In this document: positions 55,958 through 64,000 of the stretch, piece by piece
Numbering within the stretch: the stretch's first letter is position 1
How the letters are laid out: every line of letters begins with the position of its first letter
NCBI GenBank assembly: GCA_036365145.1
Contig: JAEOAD010000012.1
Location: forward strand, 42,662,501 to 42,726,500
Direction: 5' to 3'
Length of the DNA stretch: 64,000 nt
Source of the DNA: Orientallactaga sibirica
Lineage: Eukaryota; Chordata; Mammalia; Rodentia; Dipodidae
Made by a program: the position numbers and the translations under genes
Notes under the pieces: model-generated
The model's database searches: none
The model's input: only the letters and a program-made list of their open reading frames with translations
Told to the model about the DNA's origin: nothing

Positions 55958-56095
55958 TGCCAGATATGGTGGCGCACACCTTTAATCCCAGCACTTGGGA
56001 GGCAGAGGTAGGAAGATCACTGAGAGTTCGAGGCCACCCTGAAACTGCATAGTGAATTCCAGGTCAGCATGAGCCAGAGTGAGACCCTACCTCTA

Positions 56096-56128
<33 letters not shown>
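55958..56128 (+). mobile_element. B1-type SINE with 32-base poly-A
   Basis: 'gccagatatggtggcgcaca', 'cctttaatcccagcacttgg', 'gttcgaggccaccctgaaac', 'ccaggtcagcatgagccaga' and 'gtgagaccctacctcta', then an A-run at 56097-56128. The 56017-56208 antisense ORF is a B1 artefact. Confidence 0.95.
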
Positions 56129-56130
<2 letters not shown>

Positions 56131-56189
56131 GACTAAAAAATTTATGCCTGAGTGTCCAGGCATGAAACTATGTGAAAATTTCTGTTTGT

Positions 56190-56340
56190 GTTCTTGATTA
56201 GAGGTCACATTTCCAGGAGATAGGAATTATTGTCTCCATATTACTGATGAGAAATCAGAGTTAGGTTGATTAAATGACTTGCTTGAGAAGCACAACCAGC
56301 AAGTGATGAAATTCAGTCTGGCTTCAATCTGTTGAATAGT
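56190..56340 (-). mobile_element. MIR SINE, antisense
   Basis: 'ttattgtctccatattactg', 'atgagaaatcagagttaggt', 'tgattaaatgacttgcttga' and 'acaaccagcaagtgatgaaa' correspond to MIR ('attatccccattttacagatgaggaaactga...taagtgacttgcccaaggtca'). Old. Confidence 0.65.
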
Positions 56341-56344
56341 CTAG

Positions 56345-56985
56345 CTCTTCTTAAACATAAAAGATTCCCATTATTATTTATCCAATTTCACTTTCCATCT
56401 AAGGCTGACCTGACAGAGTGAGGTAGAAAACAGAATGTTCATGGTATCTTTATGTGAATCTTTTGACAGCCATATATAAGAAATGCAATTTCTGTGATAA
56501 CATATTAAACACGAATTTTAAATAAAAGATAGATACAAGTACAAGGCATTATTAGTATGATTACTAGAATCATAAATGCTGTGAAAATTTCCATTATGTT
56601 ATTTATAACAATGATGATTTTAGATTTTTTTCATGAGATGATTTCTCAGAATATGTAATTTCTAATTTTTCAAATGTGTTCTTGTGAACTCTGGTGGATT
56701 GGTTGTGTTAGCTTCTGGGTTTTTTTGCATTAAATGCAAACCGTTAAGTAAGCATTTTTTCATGACTGTCTCAAAGTGCATTGTATTGAGATATTTACTC
56801 ATTCACCCTGTCTTTTAGAATTAATCAATTTGAATTTTAGCAATATCAGATCTCCTGTTAGTGTGAAAGAGTTGATTTTATCTCTCTGGTCCTCATTTAT
56901 CTTATTTTATTTCACTTTGGTTTTGCTTCAGTGATATTTAGCAAGTGCCCAATGAAAATCTGAGTTTAATCTTAAAAGAATTGAG
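56345..56985. other. AT-rich stretch, nothing assigned
   Basis: No gene or repeat recognised. Confidence 0.45.
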
Positions 56986-56989
56986 GGGC

Positions 56990-57135
56990 CTGGTGTGGTG
57001 GCACAGATTTGTAATCCCAGCAAGATAAGAAGGTCATTGTGAGTTTGAGGCCACCTTGAGACTACAGAGTGAATTCCAGGTCAGGCTGGGATAGAGCAAG
57101 GTTTTATCTTGAAATACTAAAAACAAACAAAAAAC
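56990..57135 (+). mobile_element. B1-type SINE with internal deletion
   Basis: 'ggcctggtgtggtggcacag', 'atttgtaatcccagcaagat' (the 'cttgggaggcagaggtagg' part is lost), 'gtttgaggccaccttgagac' and 'ccaggtcaggctgggataga', then an A-rich tail with caaacaaaa. Confidence 0.88.
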
Positions 57136-57299
57136 ATCCAAAAAACTATCACAAAAATGAAGGAACTTGACCTATATTTGTGAGGAAACTTTTTAATGTG
57201 ACAGAATGTGGTTCTAGGGAACATTTTGTTTCTGGATTCAAGAACAATAAAAATAACTGAGGTGTTAGGTAATAAAAATTAATGTTATAGACCAGGAAA

Positions 57300-57323
57300 A
57301 CAAATATATATATATATATATAT
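57300..57323. repeat. (TA)n microsatellite
   Basis: Short ta run. Confidence 0.85.
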
Positions 57324-58960
57324 TTTGAAGTTTCCAGTATTTGTGTGAATACAATGTGGACTGATATTTAAGTAAATATAGTTATTCACATTTGATTAAC
57401 ATCATTGTAAAGTCAATTAAAAAATCAAAACTAAAAATTGAGCCACATACAATGTATTTAATACATTGGAATCAACTGCATTTTATGACAACTTAAAAGC
57501 TATGGGGAGCCCATGATGTTCCATGATCAATTAAGGTGATATTCTATTATTAGTGACACCAGACCAAGCAATGACCAGGTATAGTTTTCATATTCTAGAT
57601 ACTTACTTTTCAGATAAGCGACCACAGAAATCCCTATGCCTCCAGATAATTAGCAGTTCATAATTCTAAATAATTTCTATGAATCAGTGACCGTTCAAAC
57701 CTAGTTCATCTGGTGCCATTGGATCAGAAACTAATTATGTCCAGGAGATTTTCTTTCTCTCTGACAGACCTTCCAGGGCTTGCTGAGGAAACTAGGGACC
57801 AGACACTTTCTGGTCTTTCTGACCGGTTACACTACCGTTTCACTTTCTCCAATGTAGATTCCTCATAACTTACATGGTGAAATTGCAGGACCTACCTGAA
57901 CCTTACGGGACTAGTGGCAATCTTGAAATGCCCACTTGGGCTCAGTCATTTGGTTACTGATTTGAGACACTCTGTGGTATTAATCTGTGAAGAATGACTT
58001 TTAATAAAGATGATCTAAGAGTGCGGTGAAGTGCATCACATTTTTGAGACAGGCCAATTTATTACACAAACATTTAAGTGGATATTGTCTATGTGTTAGT
58101 CGCAGAATTTAATCCTATATTCTTGCCCTTATAATGAGTCTGCAATGCAATTTGATTGGTTTTAATCCTCATGTCTGTTAACTTTTGACAGTTTTAGGTA
58201 TGTTTGTTATAGCCGTTAATATAAACTTTCCTCATCCATACATTGGAAATATTTCTCTTGTCACTGAAAATCATCTTTATTTAAAGGAAATAACATATTG
58301 TAAATTCAAAATGTAGTGTATAATAAGGCATTTGGTTATAGATATGTTTCACTGTCTATTAATTGGGGCCAGATTACTTATAATGCATTTTTCTCTTTAT
58401 TTGTTATGAGACTTCTCAATATATATGCAGCTGACAGACCAAGCTTCCCATGCTAAGATTTGGCTAAGCAATTCAGAGGCAGACCTTCCTGAGTTGTACT
58501 GACTGTCTTCTTTAGCAGTAAGGAAATCTAGTTTTAATCAAGAAAGTACTGTTCCACAAGAAGAAGCTCTTACATTACACAGATGAGGGTGATGACTGAA
58601 GGGCTGTAGCAGTGCACATCCCAACCACAATGCTTAGAGTACATTAGAAGCTGAAAAACATGCCAGCATTCTTAACATTTGTTTAGTACTAGAGTGTCAG
58701 AGTGTTTTCTACCTACCAATATTATTTTCTGTACCCAGAGAAGCAGTAAGTACCCATATGGTTTGTGTGACATTTGATACCAGATAATGAATTCTATGAT
58801 AAAATTACCTTTACTTCCATGTGGTATTTAAATTTGTACATTTCTTTCATGGATAAATCAATATTCTGAACTGTTAACAACAACTAATATCTGGGAGCTT
58901 AAAGAAGTGCATCTGTTGAGTGATTAAAAAAACACACTGGCAAAATTTACTGCAAAATGT
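57324..58960. other. Long stretch without recognised repeats
   Basis: About 1.6 kb in which I recognise no transposable element, which is unusual for this window. The part 57540-58030 is somewhat more GC-rich. No ORF over 60 codons is present. It could hold noncoding regulatory sequence, but nothing in the sequence itself proves it. Confidence 0.35.
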
Positions 58961-58969
58961 ATTTCTCTC

Positions 58970-59440
58970 TCTCCGTTGGAGAATTTGCTTATCTCTTTTC
59001 AGATGGACAACGAACCTGATGGAAGGATCACCAGGGCCCCAGCTGAAACCATAGAAAAACGCAGGGGAAGGACAAGAATACAGAGTCCATGACGATCACG
59101 ACACCAGAAAAAGGCTGAAGGAGATAAACACAGAGAACATCCAACTCCAACTAAGCCAGCTATCCAGAGACACAGAGGCCCCCAAAACCTCATCACTGAA
59201 GCAGAACTAAAATGACCCCAATGTGGCTCAGGGAAACTCACGGAAGAGGGGGCGGAAAGATTGTTAGAGCCACAAGTTGGGGCATTAAGCACAGAGACTG
59301 GGGCCTACCCCCCAGAACTCTTGACGGCCCCCACATTCCCCATTGATGAGGGTCCCTTGGGAAGAGGGAGGACAGGGAGGAGGACAATGGAACCAATACT
59401 ATGAATGTAAAATCAGAATAATAGAAATTAAAAAAAAGAA
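58970..59440 (+). mobile_element. L1 3' UTR end with A-rich tail
   Basis: 'gttggagaatttgcttatct', 'cttttcagatggacaacgaa', 'caccagggccccagctgaaa', 'ggctgaaggagataaacaca', 'catcactgaagcagaactaa', 'aatgaccccaatgtggctca', 'cccacattccccattgatga', 'gggtcccttgggaagaggga' and the tail 'gaaattaaaaaaaag'. Same 3' UTR type as the minus-strand copies at 9.9-10.6 and 11.9-13.2 kb. It begins inside the UTR (5'-truncated). The 97-codon antisense ORF is an artefact. Confidence 0.85.
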
Positions 59441-60165
59441 ATTCATAGTATAAAATAAAGGCTTTGTTTCTGTTTCTTGTTTAAGGAAAAAAATGTATTT
59501 CAACTACATTTTCCATTGGGACAAAGTTATAGGTAATTGTATAATTCTAGTTTCTCCAGGCAGTAGGTCTGTAAGAACAAGTTTAGAACAACCAGAAACA
59601 AAACTCATATTTCAGTGGTATTTCAAGTAAAAGCACTCACCACCTCCTCCCAGTACTATAAAGGGACTCTTGTGCATCTTAAAGAGAGAAATCTGAAATG
59701 CCATGGAGGCATTTGAAATAATGGAGACTAGAAGAAGACCCTGTGACCATGGAGTCTTTAAACACAGGCCTTCAATGGTGACCGCAGTATATAAATGGAG
59801 AGATAGAGAATTAATTCACTGTACAGTAGAGCAGAAAACTCACATCTGTTCTTTCTACAACCCAGTACACCCCATTTATTAATGCTGTTCTCTGCACTGT
59901 CAGGTCTAAGCAATTAACTTACACAGACTGGCTTCTATGGGGCTGGAGAGACAGGGTGTTAATCAGCATGGATACACTGACTTTTCGCTCTTTTAATAGG
60001 GAAAAGAAATGCCATGTTAACAGTGCTGGATATAGGTTAAAGACACTATGCATTTCCAGGTATGGACTAATTTTCCTGCCAGAATAGTATCAAAAATTTA
60101 AAAATGTAGAAATTTGAGGGCTTTTTGGCATGTATCCATATGTGATATGCAGGTGTTTGAATATG
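59441..60165. other. Unassigned stretch
   Basis: No gene or repeat recognised. Confidence 0.4.
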
Positions 60166-60169
60166 TTAG

Positions 60170-60466
60170 TGTGTAGGTGCATGCATATGCATTTGGGAGC
60201 ATATTCATATGGAGGCCAGAGGTCAATATCAGGTGCCTTCACCATATTTTTTGAGAAAGTGTCTGTCACTGAATGTAGAGTTCATAGATTCAGTTAGACT
60301 AGCCAGCCTGCAAGTCCAGGGGATCATCTTTTCTCTACCTCCACAGTGCTGGGATGGCAGGTGCACCACCATGCCTGGTATTTTATATGGGTGCCAGGAT
60401 CTGAACTCAGATCTTTATGCTTGGATGGCAGACACTTCATCTGCTGAGCTATCTCACCAGACCCAT
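60170..60466 (-). mobile_element. B4-type composite SINE, antisense
   Basis: A TG-rich tail, 'ggaggccagaggtcaatatc', 'aggtgccttcaccatatttt', 'gttagactagccagcctgca', 'cctccacagtgctgggatgg', 'ccaccatgcctggtatttta' and the reversed head 'gctgagctatctcaccagac'. Matches the B4 family in order. The 106-codon plus-strand ORF crossing it is not a gene. Confidence 0.8.
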
Positions 60467-60739
60467 GTTTTTTTAAGTCACAAACACAACATTTTGAATG
60501 ATCTCTTCGACAATTTAATTTCGCAGTAAATGATTTATCTCTAAATATATTGGTAACTCACATATCTAGAAAAGAGGGAAATGTATCTTTTACTTTGGTG
60601 CATAACTAGGGAAAAAGTATATGTATTTTCTATTCGTGTTATATTTCTTGTAAATCACATCCCAGAATTCTACAAATAGCCAAATCATCACCTCTTTAAA
60701 GTGTATAATAAGCTACTCTCACTTGTACCCCAAATTAGA

Positions 60740-61565
60740 TCTTTGGTTCTTTCTCTCTTTTCTTCTGCCTCATTACCTCAATCCTCTTCCTGCCAGTAAC
60801 TGACACAGCCATTCACCATTGGTGACATGGGCATTCTGAAGACATATTGGCTCTTCTTTCCCTCACATCCAACCTATTAGCAAAGTCTTTTCAGAGACTA
60901 ACAAAAATCCCCAAACACTATTCCTACTATGTAACATTTATCAGCCTCTATAATCCCCCATGAGGACCCACATGGTATTTTCCTTCCTAGCCATCAATTT
61001 TGTCTCCCTTTTTGTGTTCATACCACAGTGTCTGCTTTCTTTTTCACCAAGAATCTCAAGGTGAGCTTTCAAAGCACACATTACTCCCCAACTCAAACTC
61101 ACTGATTACTTCCCATCATGCTTGGAACTGGTATTTAAAGGGCACCATGGGGCCTCCCAGAGACCTGGACGTTATATCTTCTGTTAGATTACTACCCTGA
61201 ATGAGCACAGGGCTTACCCTCTGTGTTCCTGCCTGCCTCAAGGCCTTTGCACAGATTATTATTGCTAAGTTTGAACTCTCTCTGGTAACATATTCATTCT
61301 TTCACTTCATTCATATGTTTGTTCAAACATTATCTTCTCAGAGAAACCCTTAACCATTTTTCACAAGCATCTACCATTTTAAACCCTTAGCCCTACTCTG
61401 ATATCTATTCATTTGTTTAACAGTTATGTTTGCATTAGAATTTTGAAAAGTGACTATATTTCCTTTTATCCTGTTTATTATTAGTCTAAAATCTAGAATT
61501 ATATCTAGTACATAACAAATGCACAATAATGTTTTGATGGAGAAACATATAATGAGATTATCATA
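60740..61565 (+). mobile_element. L2 LINE 3' region
   Basis: 'aaactcactgattacttccc' (compare 'ctccaatggcttccc'), 'gcctgcctcaaggcctttgc', 'attctttcacttcattcata', 'gttcaaacattatcttctca' and 'gagaaacccttaacc', then the end 'tctagtacataacaaatgca' and 'caataatgttttgatgg'. These follow the L2 3' sequence in order. It is among the better preserved L2 copies here. Confidence 0.7.
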
Positions 61566-61688
61566 CCTGTACAAACTATATTTAGGGTAAGGTTTCTTAT
61601 ATTTTATTGCATTATATCATTAGCCAAATTTAAGTAATATTCAACTACAATGATTATAATCAATTATAATGGATTCAGAAAATATTTC
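61566..61688. other. Unassigned AT-rich stretch
   Basis: Nothing recognised. Confidence 0.5.
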
Positions 61689-61919
61689 TGTCATAGCTCC
61701 ACATTGCTGGGTTGAACTTCCAAACCAAACATTGTTCATGGGAGGTGGGGATTTTTTTGAAGCTTATGATCTAGACGAAGTTCCATAATGGCAGAAGAAG
61801 CTGGCCTCCTTTCACAGATCCACACAGAGAGACAAACTACCACAAGCAAGAGCAAAAACATGGCAGCCAAACACCGGGGAATCCAGGCAGAGCTCAAGCA
61901 CTCTGTATACCTTAGGCTA
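61689..61919 (-). mobile_element. Older LTR, part 1, split by a second LTR
   Basis: Starts TGTCATAGCTCCACATTGC, then 'gttgaacttccaaaccaaac', 'cgaagttccataatggcaga' and 'agaagctggcctcctttcac', the same family as the copies at 31137 and 52822 but more diverged. It is interrupted at 61919 by a younger copy and resumes at 62282. Its outer flanks ATTTC (61684-61688) and ATTAC (62421-62425) are a 5-bp duplication with one mismatch. Confidence 0.85.
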
Positions 61920-62276
61920 TGTAGCATACAGCTTCAGGTTTGCTGTGATGAAGTTCCAGACCAGGCACAGTTATGGAAGAAGGGATTTATGGAAGCTTAT
62001 AGATCCAGGGGAAGATCCATCATAGCAGAAGAAGCTGGCCTGCTTTCACAGGAGCAAACACAGAGAGAGAAGCACAAGCCAAAAACTATACAGCACAGCA
62101 CACCTCAGGAACTCCAGCTAAGCACACTTTGTATATCTTTAGATTGAAATCTCAAACCTACCACCATACCTTAAGATCTGTCCAGTGACACTGCCTCCAG
62201 CCAGGTGGCTGCAGATGCAAACTACAGTCTTATAAAACACTGAACATATTGAATGCCATCTATTCAAACTACCACA
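61920..62276 (-). mobile_element. Younger LTR nested in an older one, perfect 5-bp target duplication
   Basis: A 357-bp copy starting TGTAGCATACAGC and ending CTACCACA, same orientation as its host LTR. The flanks are GGCTA at 61915-61919 and GGCTA at 62277-62281. Blocks: 'gatgaagttccagaccaggc', 'tggaagcttatagatccagg', 'gaactccagctaagcacact', 'cagccaggtggctgcagatg'. The 119-codon ORF at 61788-62147 runs through both LTRs and is not a gene. Confidence 0.92.
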
Positions 62277-62420
62277 GGCTAGAAGTTAGGTTTGTCCCCA
62301 GTAACACCTTAGGTCTGGACCCAGTATCTGCCCCCAGTGATGCCTCCTTCTCCCAGTCAGACAGGTGGAGTCAAGCTTAAAACTCGAGTCTATTTGGGGA
62401 CAACTATTCAAACTAGCACA
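62277..62420 (-). mobile_element. Older LTR, part 2
   Basis: Continuation of the split LTR: 'cagacaggtggagtcaagct', 'gagtctatttggggacaact' and 'attcaaactagcaca' as its end. Its version of the terminal ~140 bp differs markedly from the younger copy (for example it contains an extra 'cctccttctcccagtcagac'). Confidence 0.85.
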
Positions 62421-62458
62421 ATTACAAACCACGAAGAAGAAAAATAACTAAGAGATGC

Positions 62459-62505
62459 TAATTATATATTGGCTATAGAATTTAGATAATTATATATTGG
62501 CTATA

Positions 62506-62514
<9 letters not shown>
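62459..62514. repeat. 28-bp tandem duplication beside a (TA)n run
   Basis: A unit around taattatatattggctatag at 62459 recurs at 62487, 28 bp apart and near-identical. It leads into the (TA)n run. Confidence 0.9.

Positions 62515-62557
<43 letters not shown>
62508..62557. repeat. (TA)n microsatellite
   Basis: About 25 ta units. Confidence 0.97.
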
Positions 62558-62558
<1 letters not shown>

Positions 62559-62560
<2 letters not shown>

Positions 62561-63395
62561 TGATACATAAAGGTATATTTACCACAATGACAATTAGAAA
62601 GAATATATCCTGAGTCAAAGTCTCCTACTTGGTAACCACACTATATAGAGCACAATGGATCTCTCTTTCATTTTGTGTTATGTAGACACAGCCAGAGTCT
62701 GACATTTACCAAGTGTTATGAAGTTTCATTGCTTGAGCAAAAGAATCAAACTCCTGGGACTATAATTGGCCAGGTTGCCTCTGAGGCTTTTCACACAATA
62801 AATAAAATACTGTACATATGGCAAGGGGAAGAACTTCAGATGATGAAAAAAGATACTGGGATTTTGTAAAGGTTAGTAGATTTCTAGAGTTTTACATTGT
62901 TTTCTCACCTGTTCTTTTCCTTAGTGATCTCTCTTTTCTCATATTTAAGCAGATAATTTCTAGCTCTCATCTCCAAGCAGACACAGTGTCATACACAGTA
63001 AGGCCTGGTTATATACTGACAAAGTCTGAATAAAGCTTGACCTGGAAGGAACCCTCTCAAAAAAACATCGTGTTATACTCCACTGCTTCTTTTCTCTGCA
63101 TCTGCTCTGTTCATAATTTAGTGGGAATTAATTTGTAAAATGAATTACATACTGACAAAAAATAAATAATAAATTTCTGCTTGGAAGAGCTGACAGAGTA
63201 TTGAACTACAAATTCATCTTTTTTTGTTTTTAACACATCTTAATTTATTAAACAATTCTGTTTATATTAACTAAATTTCAACTAAAACATGGTAAATGGA
63301 TTCCACTCTGCAAAATAAGGAGATAAATGAAAAATTAAATGCAAATTACAGTAACAGTTCAAATATTTTCCCATCTTTTCCCACCTCAATATTGT
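62559..63395. other. AT-rich stretch, nothing assigned
   Basis: No gene or repeat recognised; the ORFs at 62675-63033 overlap and lack domains. Confidence 0.45.
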
Positions 63396-63407
63396 CAAGA
63401 TTTTCTT

Positions 63408-63596
63408 ATTTTTATATATTTTATTTTATTTTAATTTAATTTTAATTTTATTTTATTTGAGGTAGGGCTCACCCTAGCCCAGGCTGACCTGAAATTCACT
63501 ATGTAGTCTCAGGGTGGCCTCAAACTCATGGTGATCCTCCTACCTCTGCCTCCCAAGGGCTGGAATTAAAGGCATGTGCCACCACGCCTGGTTAAG
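63408..63596 (-). mobile_element. B1-type SINE, antisense
   Basis: T/A-rich tail, 'tttgaggtagggctcaccct', 'gcccaggctgacctgaaatt', 'gtagtctcagggtggcctca', 'tcctcctacctctgcctccc' and 'catgtgccaccacgcctggt'. Probable target duplication 'aagattttcttattttt' at 63397 and 'aagattttgtttttttat' at 63593. Confidence 0.93.
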
Positions 63597-63634
63597 ATTT
63601 TGTTTTTTTATTGTTATTATTATTATTAAGTAGG

Positions 63635-63870
63635 AATATGGACACATCATAAGTTGGAACCATCATTTCTCTCCCTTATGCCCTCACTTCATTGAGGGCT
63701 TTCCTTAGTGGGATTGCTGGTACTCACCATGGAGTTGTGGGTTATAAGTTGTGAGAGCAGCAGTCAGTCATTGTGGGGGAGGAAATGTCTCTTACATTCT
63801 TTCTGTACCCTAAGCCTTGATGGGTGTGCTTTACATCTACTTTAGAGTTGAGCTTTTTCTTTACAAAAAA
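63635..63870 (-). mobile_element. L1 3' UTR-like fragment, antisense
   Basis: 'gtaggaatatggacacatca', 'ggaaatgtctcttacattct' and 'ttctgtaccctaagccttga' follow the layout of the L1 3' UTR end at 11950-12130 ('gaggcaatgtctatg...tttctgccccctc...ccctaagccatg'). Diverged. Confidence 0.5.
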
Positions 63871-63931
63871 AAACCTGTCAATTAAGTCCCACTTTCATCT
63901 CATTAGTTTTATGATTTCTCTATCTCAATTG

Positions 63932-63959
63932 TTTTTTTTTTTTTTTTTCTGAGAGACAC

Positions 63960-63990
<31 letters not shown>

Positions 63991-64000
63991 GAGGGAGATG
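63932..64000 (-). mobile_element. Probable start of an antisense SINE tail, cut by the window end
   Basis: A 17-base T-run followed by 'gagagacacagagagagaga' and more GA repeats, the tail-first start seen in the antisense DIP-like SINEs. The body lies beyond the window, so the call is provisional. Confidence 0.5.

Noticed and set aside
61788..62147. A 119-codon gene
   Set aside because: The frame runs across the junction of two nested LTRs, which itself arose by insertion.
432..63033. The many 60-119-codon ORFs as protein-coding genes
   Set aside because: Most lie in repeats or are shadows of frames on the other strand. None has a recognisable domain other than L1, and frames of this size are expected by chance in 64 kb of AT-rich DNA.
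1..64000. Prokaryotic features such as operons, ribosome binding sites or terminators
   Set aside because: The repeat families show the window is mammalian nuclear DNA.

Overview
The window looks like ordinary, gene-poor mammalian nuclear DNA from a rodent. It is AT-rich, shows no CpG island, and has no open reading frame longer than 138 codons. Its interspersed repeats are rodent-specific: B1-type 7SL SINEs, B4-type composite SINEs, ORR1/MaLR LTRs and Lx-like L1 3' UTRs. The commonest SINE is tRNA-derived with a long CT-rich tail followed by AAATA repeats. It fits the B2-superfamily 'DIP' type I associate with jerboas (Dipodidae), so a jerboa-like rodent is my best guess. That species call is inference from repeat families, not a database match. 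I see no intact protein-coding gene, no rRNA or tRNA gene, no CRISPR array and no prokaryotic feature. The window is probably intergenic or deep intronic.

Layout. About 1-9 kb holds mostly unassigned AT-rich sequence with old L2, MER5-like and B4 copies. About 9.5-13.2 kb holds two minus-strand L1 3' UTR segments, a DIP-like SINE and a B4. About 14.5-18.7 kb is a SINE cluster with an old minus-strand L2 and a MaLR LTR split by a B1. About 19-24 kb holds further LTR remnants and SINEs. About 24.7-25.1 kb contains the longest ORF, which I cannot assign. About 28.2-31.5 kb has the 3' end of a plus-strand L1 with an exact 49-bp tandem duplication, then two LTRs of one TGT...ACA family. About 32.5-33.8 kb is a minus-strand Lx-like L1 3' UTR.

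About 34.8-38.3 kb is a composite: a U6 snRNA pseudogene joined directly to a decayed plus-strand L1. That L1 was later interrupted by two SINEs and an ORR1-like LTR, and its reverse transcriptase region is missing. About 40.5-41.5 kb has an ORR1-like LTR and an L2. About 43.0-46.8 kb is the best preserved autonomous element, a minus-strand L1 with 5' region, ORF1, endonuclease and part of the reverse transcriptase. All of it is frameshifted, and it lacks its 3' end. About 46.8-63.9 kb alternates unassigned AT-rich sequence with B1, B4, DIP-like SINEs, L2 and LTRs, including an LTR nested inside an LTR of the same family (61.7-62.4 kb).

Nothing here works together as a gene system. The content is a layered record of retrotransposition in which nesting order and target-site duplications give relative ages. 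I found no convincing previously undescribed biological system. The points most worth checking are the U6-L1 chimera, the six-copy LTR family with clean 5-bp target duplications, the L1 that lacks its 3' rather than its 5' end, and the unexplained 138-codon ORF.
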